From Neobacillus terrae (GTDB lineage: Bacteria > Bacillota > Bacilli > Bacillales > Cytobacillaceae): 64,000 bases of DNA. Position 1 is the stretch's first letter. Each line of letters opens with the position of its first letter. This document shows, piece after piece, positions 8,647-16,093 of this stretch. The translations under genes and the position numbers were made by a program. Below the pieces are notes generated by a model. It had not been told where the DNA came from, did not search any database, and saw only the letters and a list, made by a program, of their open reading frames with translations. Where the stretch lies: NCBI RefSeq assembly GCF_011393025.1, contig NZ_JAAOEO010000008.1, forward strand, positions 62,001 to 126,000, given 5' to 3'.

Positions 8647-8944
8647 AACTATTACATCCTCTCGAGTTGGGATAAATAAACATCTTGTATCCCTGCAGGT
8701 AATTCCAGAATGCCTCTCCTGCATGATCTTCAATATACATAATCGCTTCTTCTTCTGTATTCCAATTGCTCATTCCTTTAATTTCGGCAATTACTACCTT
8801 GGCACCGTCTGCAGACTTTTCTTCAAGATACCAGTTTAAGCGGTTACCCTTAAACAGTGCTTTTAGAATATCGTCAATCTCCCCGGTAAAATTACCTTCC
8901 AGCTTCGTAATAAAACAAAAATCAATATAAGTTTCGCTATTCAT
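8633..8944 (-). CDS. Unknown 103-residue protein with C-terminal CxxC
   Basis: A soluble protein starting at an ATG inside the end of the previous gene (8-bp overlap), with AAGGG from that gene's last codons as ribosome-binding site. It ends CNSCGTH, a possible metal or Fe-S binding or redox pair. Nothing else is diagnostic. Placement between the small membrane protein and another small protein of the reductase cluster argues for a chaperone or maturation job, but no homologue is recognised. Confidence 0.6.
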   Translation of the reverse strand: MNSETYIDFCFITKLEGNFTGEIDDILKALFKGNRLNWYLEEKSADGAKVVIAEIKGMSNWNTEEEAIMYIEDHAGEAFWNYLQGYKMFIYPNSRGCNSCGTH

Positions 8945-9146
8945 GGGATTTCATCCCTTTTTGCATTTTTTGATCCCTTTTATATACAAAAATTGCAGCT
9001 GGGAACAGTAATATGTTCATAGCTCCAGAAATAATGGTGTTTGCATAATGCTCATAAAAATACTGATGTACCATGTATTGGGTGAAAATAATATTGAGCA
9101 TCAAAATGGCACAAAGAATGGCTACACTAATATATTCACGTTTCAT
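8937..9146 (-). CDS. Small two-helix membrane protein of reductase cluster
   Basis: A 69-residue protein with two hydrophobic helices (about 6-25 and 38-56) and a basic tail (YKRDQKMQKGMK). The ATG overlaps the Rieske stop codon (11 bp shared), with AGGGTGA upstream, so the genes look translationally coupled. It may help anchor or stabilise the membrane part of the complex. No known family recognised. Confidence 0.65.
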   Translation of the reverse strand: MKREYISVAILCAILMLNIIFTQYMVHQYFYEHYANTIISGAMNILLFPAAIFVYKRDQKMQKGMKSHE

Positions 9147-9660
9147 AACGCTTCACCCTGACCGCATAAACGGCTCCTTTGTCTACTTTAACCTGAATTT
9201 CAGGCAGCGGGCGGCGTGGAGGGCCAGCTATTGGAGATCCTGTTTGCACATCAAACTTTCCATGATGACATGGGCAGATCATTTCTTCTTCTTTTTTATC
9301 CCAAAATACCGGACAGCGAAGATGCGTGCAGGCGTTCTGGTAGGCAACAAACTTTTCATCTGAAAGTCTTATTAAAATGGCACTATCGTGTTCACCTGGG
9401 AAAGCAAAGTCAACAGCATCGCCAACCCCAATGGACTTTAAATCAGTAATTTTTTTATGAGGATATTCTTTATCTCCAAGGCCCATTAGCTCCTTGGCTG
9501 CCGTTGCTCCCCATGGAAGGGAGGAGATAGCAAATACACCTGCAGCTCCTACGAGCGTCTTCATAAATCCCCGGCGGTCGAGCTTTCTTTCATTATTTCG
9601 GTTTATATTATGAGTGTAGTTATCTTCATTAAATGGGATCTTATTGTTATTTTCCGTCAT
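9136..9660 (-). CDS. Tat-exported Rieske [2Fe-2S] protein
   Basis: A 174-residue Rieske protein. The N-terminus carries a twin-arginine signal (DRRGFMKTLVGAAG followed by a hydrophobic stretch), so the folded domain is sent across the membrane, probably staying anchored by that helix. The cluster ligands are in ACTHLRCPV (Cys, His) and CPCHHGKFD (Cys, His), and PPRRPLP follows as the proline loop. It should accept electrons from quinol outside the cytoplasm or form part of a quinol-oxidising module with the cytochrome b-like protein. It lies 12 nt after the ferredoxin-type gene. Confidence 0.92.
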   Translation of the reverse strand: MTENNNKIPFNEDNYTHNINRNNERKLDRRGFMKTLVGAAGVFAISSLPWGATAAKELMGLGDKEYPHKKITDLKSIGVGDAVDFAFPGEHDSAILIRLSDEKFVAYQNACTHLRCPVFWDKKEEEMICPCHHGKFDVQTGSPIAGPPRRPLPEIQVKVDKGAVYAVRVKRYET

Positions 9661-9672
9661 GACAGTCCCTCC

Positions 9673-10233
9673 TTAAAACAGTTTAGTTACACCCTGCAGA
9701 ATACCAGGCAGGTTTACCCTTACATTTGTTTCGCCTTCCAAATAAGGCATGCTTGTTACCCATTTTCCATTGTCGAGATTAAACTGTTTTTGTTTGGCTT
9801 CAATCTCTTCATCAGTCAGCCACTGAAGCGTATTAGACGGGCATACACTTGCACACATTGGAGGTATCCCATCTTTAGAACGATCAATACAAAGATCGCA
9901 TTTATACATCAGATTTTGTTCAGTATCAAATTTTGGTATGCCATATGGGCAAGCAATTGTGCAGTTCTGACAGCCAATGCACTTCTCCACGAGAGCCGAT
10001 AGAACAGCCCCTGTTTCATGGATTTGAATGGCCTGGGCCGGACAGCTTCTTGCGCACGCTGGATTGACACAGTGAAGGCACATAAGAGGCATTGTCTGCC
10101 TGTTAACAAGCGGGTTAACATCATAGACATAGTTCCTGTTCCGTTCTTCGTGTCCGCCGCACTGTGTGCAGGCAGCAAGACAGGAACGGCAGCCGATGCA
10201 GTTTTCTAATTCTAAATAAAGCCTCTTTTTCAT
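9673..10233 (-). CDS. Ferredoxin-type electron-transfer subunit, four Fe-S clusters
   Basis: A 186-residue DmsB/NrfC/PhsB-type subunit with four cysteine groups: CIGCRSCLAAC, CLHCVNPACARSCP, CIGCQNCTIACPYG and CDLC with CASVCP. These should bind four [4Fe-4S] clusters that wire the catalytic subunit to the membrane subunit. There is no signal peptide, so it is cytoplasmic like the catalytic subunit. The ATG directly abuts the stop of the molybdopterin gene, a sign of coupled translation. Spacing within the CLHC group is standard for the family. Confidence 0.92.
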   Translation of the reverse strand: MKKRLYLELENCIGCRSCLAACTQCGGHEERNRNYVYDVNPLVNRQTMPLMCLHCVNPACARSCPAQAIQIHETGAVLSALVEKCIGCQNCTIACPYGIPKFDTEQNLMYKCDLCIDRSKDGIPPMCASVCPSNTLQWLTDEEIEAKQKQFNLDNGKWVTSMPYLEGETNVRVNLPGILQGVTKLF

Positions 10234-12423
10234 TTATTGCACCTTCTTTAATTCTAGTTTTTCAATCTGCGCAGCACACGCTTTGAATTCCGGCATGCGG
10301 GAAATTGGATCCAGGGCTGCAATGGTTAATAGATTAATAGATTGGTCGTGGCCAAAATGATACGGAACAAACACTGTGTCCTTCCTAATGGCTTCTGTAA
10401 TTTTCACTTTATAAACAGCCTCACCGCGACGGGTAAAAAGGCGGACTCTTTCTTCATGTTCGATATTGTATTTTGCTGCTGTTTCAGGATGTACCTCAAC
10501 ATAAGGCTCAGGGCACATATCATGGAGGAATTGAATCCTTCTTGTCTGATTTCCTGATAGATAGTGAAACACTACACGCCCGGTTGTCAGTCGCAATGGG
10601 TACTCCTCATTTGGTTCTTCAGCAGGCGGGCGGTAAGGAAGTGCACAAATTTTGGCCTTTCCATCCGGATGGTAAAACTTCTTATCCAAAAACATATGCG
10701 GTGTTCCAGGATCGTTTTCGTCTTTGCAAGGCCAGAAAACTCCGTCCTGCTTTTCGATTTTATCCCATGTTGCACCATAGTAATCTGCGTATCCGCCTTT
10801 AGACGCGAGACGGAATTCGTCCGCAACGTCCCTTGCTGTCTTTAAATGAGAGAAGTATTTCCCTCTTCCAAGTCTTTCAGCAAGTTCAGCCTGAATCTGC
10901 CAGTCTGGTTTTGATTCACCAAGCGGCTCCTGTGCTTTGTTGATTTTTATAATACGGCCTTCAATATTAGTAACGGTACCTTCATCCTCAGACCATGTAA
11001 CCGAAGGAAGAATAACATCCGCAAACTCAGCTGATTCTGAAAGGTAGAAATCAGCACACACCATGAAATCAAGGCCCTTCATAGCTTTTCTGACAAAGTT
11101 CAAGTTTGGAGCAGAAACAGCTGGATTTGAACAAAGCAGATACAATCCTCGAATGGTCTTTTGATCCATTAATTCAAACATTTCATAAGCAGATACACCC
11201 GGCTGAGGCATTTCCTCAGGAGTAATCCCCCACACCTGGCATACTTCTTCCACATGTTTTGGATTAGTAAGTTTACGATAGCCTGGCAGTAAATCTGACT
11301 TCTGTCCATGTTCCCGTCCGCCCTGGCCGTTACCCTGTCCTGTGAAAGTAGCAACACCTGCTTTGGGGCGGCCAATTTTTCCTGTAACAAGCGCCATATT
11401 GGTATAACCAGAAACATTATCCACACCTTTATGCTGCTGTTCTATTCCACGTGCAAACATGACAACTGCGTTTGGTGCTTTTCCATAAATCTCTGCTGCA
11501 CGGATAATTTTTTCTGGTGCAACACCAGTAATTTGGCTGGTGTATTCAGGAGTGAATTCTTTGACTAATTCTTTTGTTTCTTCAAAACCATTTGTATGTT
11601 TATTAATAAATTCCTCATCGGCATAGCCTTTTTGAATTAATAGATTTACAATACCGTTGGCCAATGCTAAGTCTGTTCCAGGTCTAAGATCAAGATGAAG
11701 GTCTGCTCTTCTGGCAATTGGTGTTTCACGAGGGTCAACGACTATAATGTATCCCCCTCTTTCCTGTACATTCCATACACGGAACATGGAAGTTGGGTGG
11801 CATTCAGCTGTATTACTTCCGGCAATAAACAGGCAATCTGTTTCATGGATATCTGTCCAAGGTAATGTAGATCCTCGGTCAACTCCGAAGGAACGAAGGA
11901 AGCCGCCTGCAGCACTGGACATACAAAAACGGCCATTATAATCAATGTATCGGGTTTGCATAGCTACACGGGCAAACTTTCCTGTCAGGTAGCATTTCTC
12001 GTTTGTCATAGAAACACCGCTGAACACGGATAAAGTATCTTTTCCATACTCCTGCTGAAGCTCCGTAAACTTCTTGGCGATTAGATCGTATGCTTCTTCC
12101 CAGCTTGCTTCACGGAAGCCTTCTTTAGTTCCTTTTAATGAAGCATCATCGCGAATAAGCGGCTTAAGAATACGGTCCTTATGGTTGGTCTGCTGATATG
12201 CTGTTACACCTTTAGGACACATTTTACCAACCGTCACAGGCCAGTCATAACGAGGCTCAACTCCGATAATCTTATTTGTTTTTGTATTAACGCGGAGATT
12301 CATACCACATTGCATACCGCAATAGCTGCAGTGTGTTTTTACAAGCGTCTCATTTGGATGCTGCAAATTCTCTATTTCTTTAAAAAACTTATCTCTTTCA
12401 TTCCGATACTCAACCTTTTGCAT
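10234..12423 (-). CDS. Molybdopterin oxidoreductase, NasA/NarB-type (probable nitrate reductase)
   Basis: A 729-residue Mo-bisMGD enzyme. One [4Fe-4S] cluster is bound by Cys32, Cys35, Cys39 and Cys69 (HCSYCGMQC...MCPKG). The Mo ligand appears to be Cys167 in NGRFCMSSAAGG, the pattern of assimilatory/NapA-type nitrate reductases and not the VCHAP of formate dehydrogenases. GQGNGQGGREHGQ and LLPGYR are typical of the NasA/NarB clade. It ends with the molydopterin-dinucleotide domain (RLTTGRVVFHYLSGNQTRR). There is no Tat signal, so it works in the cytoplasm. The ATG at 12423 has AAGGAGG 9 nt upstream and overlaps the cytochrome gene by 14 bp. The substrate is inferred: nitrate most likely. Confidence 0.88.
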   Translation of the reverse strand: MQKVEYRNERDKFFKEIENLQHPNETLVKTHCSYCGMQCGMNLRVNTKTNKIIGVEPRYDWPVTVGKMCPKGVTAYQQTNHKDRILKPLIRDDASLKGTKEGFREASWEEAYDLIAKKFTELQQEYGKDTLSVFSGVSMTNEKCYLTGKFARVAMQTRYIDYNGRFCMSSAAGGFLRSFGVDRGSTLPWTDIHETDCLFIAGSNTAECHPTSMFRVWNVQERGGYIIVVDPRETPIARRADLHLDLRPGTDLALANGIVNLLIQKGYADEEFINKHTNGFEETKELVKEFTPEYTSQITGVAPEKIIRAAEIYGKAPNAVVMFARGIEQQHKGVDNVSGYTNMALVTGKIGRPKAGVATFTGQGNGQGGREHGQKSDLLPGYRKLTNPKHVEEVCQVWGITPEEMPQPGVSAYEMFELMDQKTIRGLYLLCSNPAVSAPNLNFVRKAMKGLDFMVCADFYLSESAEFADVILPSVTWSEDEGTVTNIEGRIIKINKAQEPLGESKPDWQIQAELAERLGRGKYFSHLKTARDVADEFRLASKGGYADYYGATWDKIEKQDGVFWPCKDENDPGTPHMFLDKKFYHPDGKAKICALPYRPPAEEPNEEYPLRLTTGRVVFHYLSGNQTRRIQFLHDMCPEPYVEVHPETAAKYNIEHEERVRLFTRRGEAVYKVKITEAIRKDTVFVPYHFGHDQSINLLTIAALDPISRMPEFKACAAQIEKLELKKVQ

Positions 12424-13492
12424 TCTGGTTGGCCTCCTTGACCTTAATTTCGTGCGTTGCAATTCCTGAAAATTGTGCGATCCGGTATTTTCTGCGGCAT
12501 GGCAAGCAAAGTTCTGCCAGGTGGAAGCCTTCCTTCTTGAAGAACTCCATATTATTCAAACCAAGTACATCGATAACGTCTTGTGATTGTTCAACTGATA
12601 CGAAGTGTGATCCGCAAACCTTACATTCTTTTTCTGCCTCTTCGCTGTAATGCTCTCTATAGTTCCGGGCGAATACGCTCATCGGACGGAACGGAATATG
12701 TGCGAGCTTCCCAAATGGAAGATAAATTAACGTTACGATAACTGAAAACTGGTGGATCAGACTCATTACCGGCTGCCCCCAGCCATGCAAAACGACGTTC
12801 ATAAAAGTCAGCAGTAATCCTGTAACTGATATAAAAAGAAGCATGTAAAGTGGAAGGAAATCATACATGAATTTTTGTTCTGCACGCGCCTGCATATTTT
12901 TCAAGCGGCGATACAGCGCCATGCAAACCCCTGTAATAACCATAACGGCTGTTATATTTAAAGCATTGTAAAAAAAGAAAGCGATAATTCCGTCTGCACT
13001 TACCTTCATTAAGTTCATTCCCAGACCAACAACTGTGTAGTAGCCATTGTCATCCATCGTAAAGTACATCCATCCAAATACGAGAGGGAAAGTAACAAAG
13101 CAGGAAAGAATGCATCCGCCGCCAATTAAGAAGTGCTGGAGCCAGCGGTAAATCCCGCGATGCCAAATAAATTTATATGTAACTAAATGCTCTGCAGCCG
13201 TTTTAGGAGTTGATTTTCTAAACAACTGCTTTAAACCCTTTTTAATAATAATCTTGGTTGGCGGCCTTTCTCCCCATGCAATAAAACGGTAGAAGAATCC
13301 ACCGATGAAAACGATGGTTCCAATCATATATCCGTACAAATTCAAGTCAATGTGTGTAAACATTCTTGTTCCGATAAAAGTCAGAATCCCAAGTGCCAAA
13401 ATTGAAAGAAACATTGATTTGGCAAAATGGGAAGCAAAAGCGTCATTGACGGAACGTCCCTGTTTTGGATTTGTCGAAAGATTTGTCTGCAT
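12410..13492 (-). CDS. NarI-like cytochrome b membrane subunit with C-terminal CxxC domain
   Basis: First gene of the block, 360 residues. About six hydrophobic segments (near 27-45, 52-72, 118-145, 165-195, 212-235, 240-262) carry conserved-looking histidines (WLQHFL, VVLHGWG, SLIHQFS, KLAHIPF), like the haem-binding helices of NarI/DsrM quinol-oxidising subunits. After the last helix comes a cytoplasmic tail with two CxxC pairs (CKVCG and CLPC), resembling a zinc ribbon or rubredoxin-like knuckle. It probably passes quinol electrons to the ferredoxin-type subunit. Start ATG preceded by AAGGAGG. Haem content is inferred. Confidence 0.75.
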   Translation of the reverse strand: MQTNLSTNPKQGRSVNDAFASHFAKSMFLSILALGILTFIGTRMFTHIDLNLYGYMIGTIVFIGGFFYRFIAWGERPPTKIIIKKGLKQLFRKSTPKTAAEHLVTYKFIWHRGIYRWLQHFLIGGGCILSCFVTFPLVFGWMYFTMDDNGYYTVVGLGMNLMKVSADGIIAFFFYNALNITAVMVITGVCMALYRRLKNMQARAEQKFMYDFLPLYMLLFISVTGLLLTFMNVVLHGWGQPVMSLIHQFSVIVTLIYLPFGKLAHIPFRPMSVFARNYREHYSEEAEKECKVCGSHFVSVEQSQDVIDVLGLNNMEFFKKEGFHLAELCLPCRRKYRIAQFSGIATHEIKVKEANQNAKG

Positions 13493-13511
13493 CTTATTTC
13501 CTCCTTATTAG

Positions 13512-13545
13512 AAAAGCGCAAGCGCCCTGAGCTGAAGCTGGACAG
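13512..13545. repeat. Fragment of interspersed repeat B in the reductase leader
   Basis: GAAAAGCGCAAGCGCC followed by GAGCTGAAGCTGGACA, the two ends of repeat B joined with the middle missing. It lies in the 5' untranslated region of the reductase block, just upstream of the cytochrome ribosome-binding site. Confidence 0.6.
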
Positions 13546-13589
13546 TTAACCAGTTTACAAAGAGCCAAACTTTTTATTGCAATAAAAAA

Positions 13590-13632
13590 ACACGGTTGAT
13601 TTCTTAATCTCATTTTAAGAAATCAACCGTGT
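13590..13632 (-). terminator. Terminator of the membrane sensor kinase
   Basis: An 18-bp perfect stem (ACACGGTTGATTTCTTAA and its complement) with a 7-nt loop, followed on the minus strand by TTTTTTTATT. It separates the kinase at 13702 from the reductase block. Confidence 0.9.
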
Positions 13633-13642
13633 TATCTTTATC

Positions 13643-13676
13643 AGGGAACTCCCCCATCATGGGGGGGAAATTCCCC
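13643..13676. other. G/C-tract inverted repeat after the kinase gene
   Basis: GGGAACTCCCCC, then ATCAT, then seven G's and AAATTCCC, forming a hairpin with unusually long G and C runs just inside the kinase transcript end. Role unknown; it could protect the 3' end or be a protein site. Confidence 0.4.
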
Positions 13677-13701
13677 TATATATATGTTTTTCAGACAAAA
13701 G

Positions 13702-14967
13702 TTAGACAAAATTTGTTTTACGACGTAATTGGCCCTGCTGGGTGATAGGAAGCAATACATCAAACCGCGAGCCTTTACCGACCGTACTGTTAATATTCAG
13801 CTTTCCGCCATGTTCTTTGATAATAAAATTCGTTACCAAAAGCCCCAGGCCAGTACCAAATTGTTTGGTTGTAAAGAACGGCTCCCCCATTCTATCCAGA
13901 TTTTCCTTAGGAATACCGCAGCCACTGTCAATTACACTAATAACAATTTCTTTATTAAGATGTTTTAATTCCACTTTTATCAATCCGCCCATAGGCATTG
14001 ACTCTATTGCGTTTTTTAATAGATTGATGCATATCTGTTTGATTTGATTGACATTACACTCCGGCATAGGAAGTTCTGGTTCATAATTTTTTTGAATCTC
14101 GATATTATTATCCTCTGCTAAATTGCGAACAAGAGACAATGTATAATCCAGAACATCTTCCATCCTTTCTAGTTGATATTCCTTGTTCTTTGGCTTTCCG
14201 ATAATCATCAAATCATCCACAATATCATTAATCCGGGTAATCTCCTGCATCATGATGGTATAATATTTTTTATCTTCCGGGTGTTTTTCTCCTTGCAGCT
14301 GCGTGAACCCCTTTAAAGAAGATAATGGGTTACGGATTTCGTGCCCGATTGCGGTTGCCATCTGCCCAATAACAGCAAGTTTTTCATTTTGCCTGAGATC
14401 TTCGTGAACAGACGTAATAGCTCTAAGATAAGAGAAAAACCGACTTAATATGATAAAGGAAATGGCAGCAAATATTATAAATAGCAGGATAGGCATGATT
14501 ACATGGCCATCCTTTAAAATAATACCAAGAAAAATATATTTCCCAATCAGACCACCAATCGCCGACCAAAAAAATTTTCGATTAATAAAAATAGGTGAAA
14601 AAAGAAGGAATAATACCTCGGCAACGTTCCCCGATTGGAATGGTTTATTATTCCCTAGATAGATTAAAAGATTGTCAGCAATGTCGATGCTTATGTATGA
14701 AAACAAATAGATATATTTAACAATAAAAGGATTGCCCTTTTTACAAAAGTAAATTGCAACAGGTATCAGTAAAAGAAGATATATATATAACCATATACCT
14801 AAACCATCCTTAGGAATGCCCGGCTTTATTTGATTAGAATAGTGAGGATAAACAATATAGTAGAATAGATCAAAAGAAAATAAAAATATATAAAATAAAA
14901 TAAGAAATAATTTAACGGCTTTTACTTCTTCCAAACCAAGATTATTTCTTTGAAAATCTTCTTTCAT
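13702..14967 (-). CDS. Membrane-bound sensor histidine kinase, KinB/sporulation-kinase-like
   Basis: About 421 residues. Five or six membrane helices fill the N-terminal 185 residues with no sizeable extracellular sensor domain. Then come HisKA with the phospho-acceptor His in AIGHEIRNPLSSLKGF (about residue 209) and HATPase (NLLKNAIES; DSGCGIP; GTGLGLLVTNFI). The ATG at 14967 has AAGGGG 7 nt upstream. The GHEIRNPLSSLKGF box is typical of Bacillus Kin-type kinases that feed Spo0F, and there is no neighbouring response regulator, which fits an orphan phosphorelay kinase. The signal and partner are inferred. Confidence 0.8.
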   Translation of the reverse strand: MKEDFQRNNLGLEEVKAVKLFLILFYIFLFSFDLFYYIVYPHYSNQIKPGIPKDGLGIWLYIYLLLLIPVAIYFCKKGNPFIVKYIYLFSYISIDIADNLLIYLGNNKPFQSGNVAEVLFLLFSPIFINRKFFWSAIGGLIGKYIFLGIILKDGHVIMPILLFIIFAAISFIILSRFFSYLRAITSVHEDLRQNEKLAVIGQMATAIGHEIRNPLSSLKGFTQLQGEKHPEDKKYYTIMMQEITRINDIVDDLMIIGKPKNKEYQLERMEDVLDYTLSLVRNLAEDNNIEIQKNYEPELPMPECNVNQIKQICINLLKNAIESMPMGGLIKVELKHLNKEIVISVIDSGCGIPKENLDRMGEPFFTTKQFGTGLGLLVTNFIIKEHGGKLNINSTVGKGSRFDVLLPITQQGQLRRKTNFV

Positions 14968-14999
14968 CATCCATCCCCTTTTAATCACTTTCTTTTTTT

Positions 15000-15240
15000 T
15001 CTTCTGTTGGAATGCGCCTCCTATTCTATCATAACCTTAACAAAATATGACAAAAAAAAACGCAAAAACCATCTTGTTTCGACAAAATTCAATCATAAAA
15101 ATTAGCCGAACCATTCAATTCAGCGCCAAAAACAACCATTACATTAGAAGGTATAAAAAAACTTTGAATGGAATCTGTTTAAAAACTGGTGATTACGGAG
15201 CTGAAGCTGGCTTACTATGCTATAAAAGCCCTCCTTAGAA
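15000..15240. other. Intergenic, no gene seen
   Basis: A/T-rich sequence upstream of the kinase, presumably with its promoter. A hairpin AGCCCTC...GAGGGCT at 15228-15249 straddles the left end of the IS remnant. Confidence 0.4.
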
Positions 15241-15261
15241 GAGGGCTTCAGACTGTAGAGG

Positions 15262-15600
15262 ATGCCTGTTGATTTCCTTTCCCAGGCACTCGCTTTCCGC
15301 GGGGCGGGCGGTGAGCCTGTCAAACTTCAGTGCCTAGCCCCTCGAGGTCGCTTCAGTCCTGCCGTTGAAGTAAAAGAACAACTTCATCGTCAGGCCCTCC
15401 AGCGCTTGTCGGGGCTGAACAAGTCACTTCCGTTCTTCTTTCTCCTCGGCGCAAACGCCTGTGGGGTCTCACCTGTCCCGCTAATCCCGCAGGACATTGA
15501 ATAGCTCCCTTGAAATTGCCCACGCACGAAGGAAATGCGATAGCGTTTCCGAGGAGTCTCGTGCCCTCCACTCCAATCAACTTTGTTTAGAAAGTTGGTG
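15262..15600. repeat. Interspersed repeat A, inverted copy, interrupted by repeat B
   Basis: Starts TGTTGATTTCC...CTTTCCGCGGGGCGGGCGG and resumes after an interruption with CTCGGCGCAAACGCCTGTGG, CTCACCTGTCCCGC and CTCCACTCCAATCAACT. The outer parts match repeat A seen at 5053-5170 in the other orientation. The interruption is the separate repeat B block at about 15319-15445. Confidence 0.65.
15319..15445. repeat. Interspersed repeat B nested in repeat A
   Basis: Contains CCTAGCCCCTCGAGGTCG, AGGCCCTCCAGCGCTTGTCG and ends near CACTTCCG. Read on the minus strand it gives the start-to-end order seen in the short copies (GAAAAGCGGAAGTGCC ... GCTGGGGCTAGACA at 19289). It splits the repeat A copy. 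Confidence 0.55.
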
Positions 15601-15642
15601 TGGCAGTAGAACCAAGCCTTTTTTAAAATAGATATATATAAA

Positions 15643-15927
15643 TTGCTTTCGAAAAACAGTCCCATTCATTTAAATCAGGTTGAAATGGTTAAATTAGACC
15701 AGCTTATTCCTCAGGTCCAATTGGTCCGTAAGATGGAATCAGCCCTTGATTCCTCTTTCATTTATGATTTATTCAAGGATGTGTATTCAGAAGTAGGCCG
15801 CCCAAGTTTTGTTCCGATTATCCTTATTAAACTTACCTTTATTCAATATACTTTTGGCATGCGTTGGACAGCCTTGAGGGCAATTAAGTATTGGTGGATG
15901 CAGGCGAGCTTATTTTCGCTGCGCTGA
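15643..15927 (+). pseudogene. IS1182 transposase, truncated
   Basis: The first 75 codons encode a typical IS1182-family N-terminus (LSKNSPIHLNQVEMVKLDQL; SFIYDLFKDVYSEVGRPSF; LIKLTFIQYTFGMR). After FGMR the frame shifts to unrelated residues and stops at 15927, where a full transposase would continue for several hundred residues. Remains of the C-terminus appear near 16010-16080. No functional product is expected. Confidence 0.8.
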
Positions 15928-16064
15928 ATTGAAAAATGATGGCCAACTGGACTTGTAACCGCCTGGATTCCGTGAATAAGAATGGTATAACCCAATAGGA
16001 AATCTAAGTACAAAAAGGGGGTTCGGAATAAAGCATTCCAAACCCCCTCTCGCCGACAAACTGA

Positions 16065-16090
16065 AGCCCTCTTTTGAAGAGGGCTTTTTA
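16065..16090 (+). terminator. Terminator at right end of IS remnant
   Basis: AGCCCTC-TTTTGAA-GAGGGCT followed by TTTTTAATC; ends rightward transcripts from the transposase remnant and faces the permease gene. Confidence 0.7.
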
Positions 16091-16093
16091 ATC

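Larger units (their letters stand above)
15241..16071 (+). mobile_element. IS1182-type insertion sequence remnant
   Basis: The left end GAGGGCTTCAGACTGTAGAG (15241) and the right end, read inward as GAGGGCTTCAGTTTGTCGGC (from 16071), form imperfect inverted repeats. Both ends sit inside hairpins of the form AGCCCTC-loop-GAGGGCT. Between them are the start and the end of an IS1182-like transposase with the middle deleted, plus a large block of interspersed repeat near the left end. The element cannot transpose by itself. Confidence 0.7.

Noticed and set aside
12424..12462. Longer N-terminus of the molybdopterin enzyme (start at 12462)
   Set aside because: No ribosome-binding site at 12462, larger overlap with the cytochrome gene, and AAGGAGG points to 12423; the extra residues do not form a Tat signal.
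15353..15665. Minus-strand frames over the nested repeats
   Set aside because: They follow G+C-rich repeat sequence without start signals.
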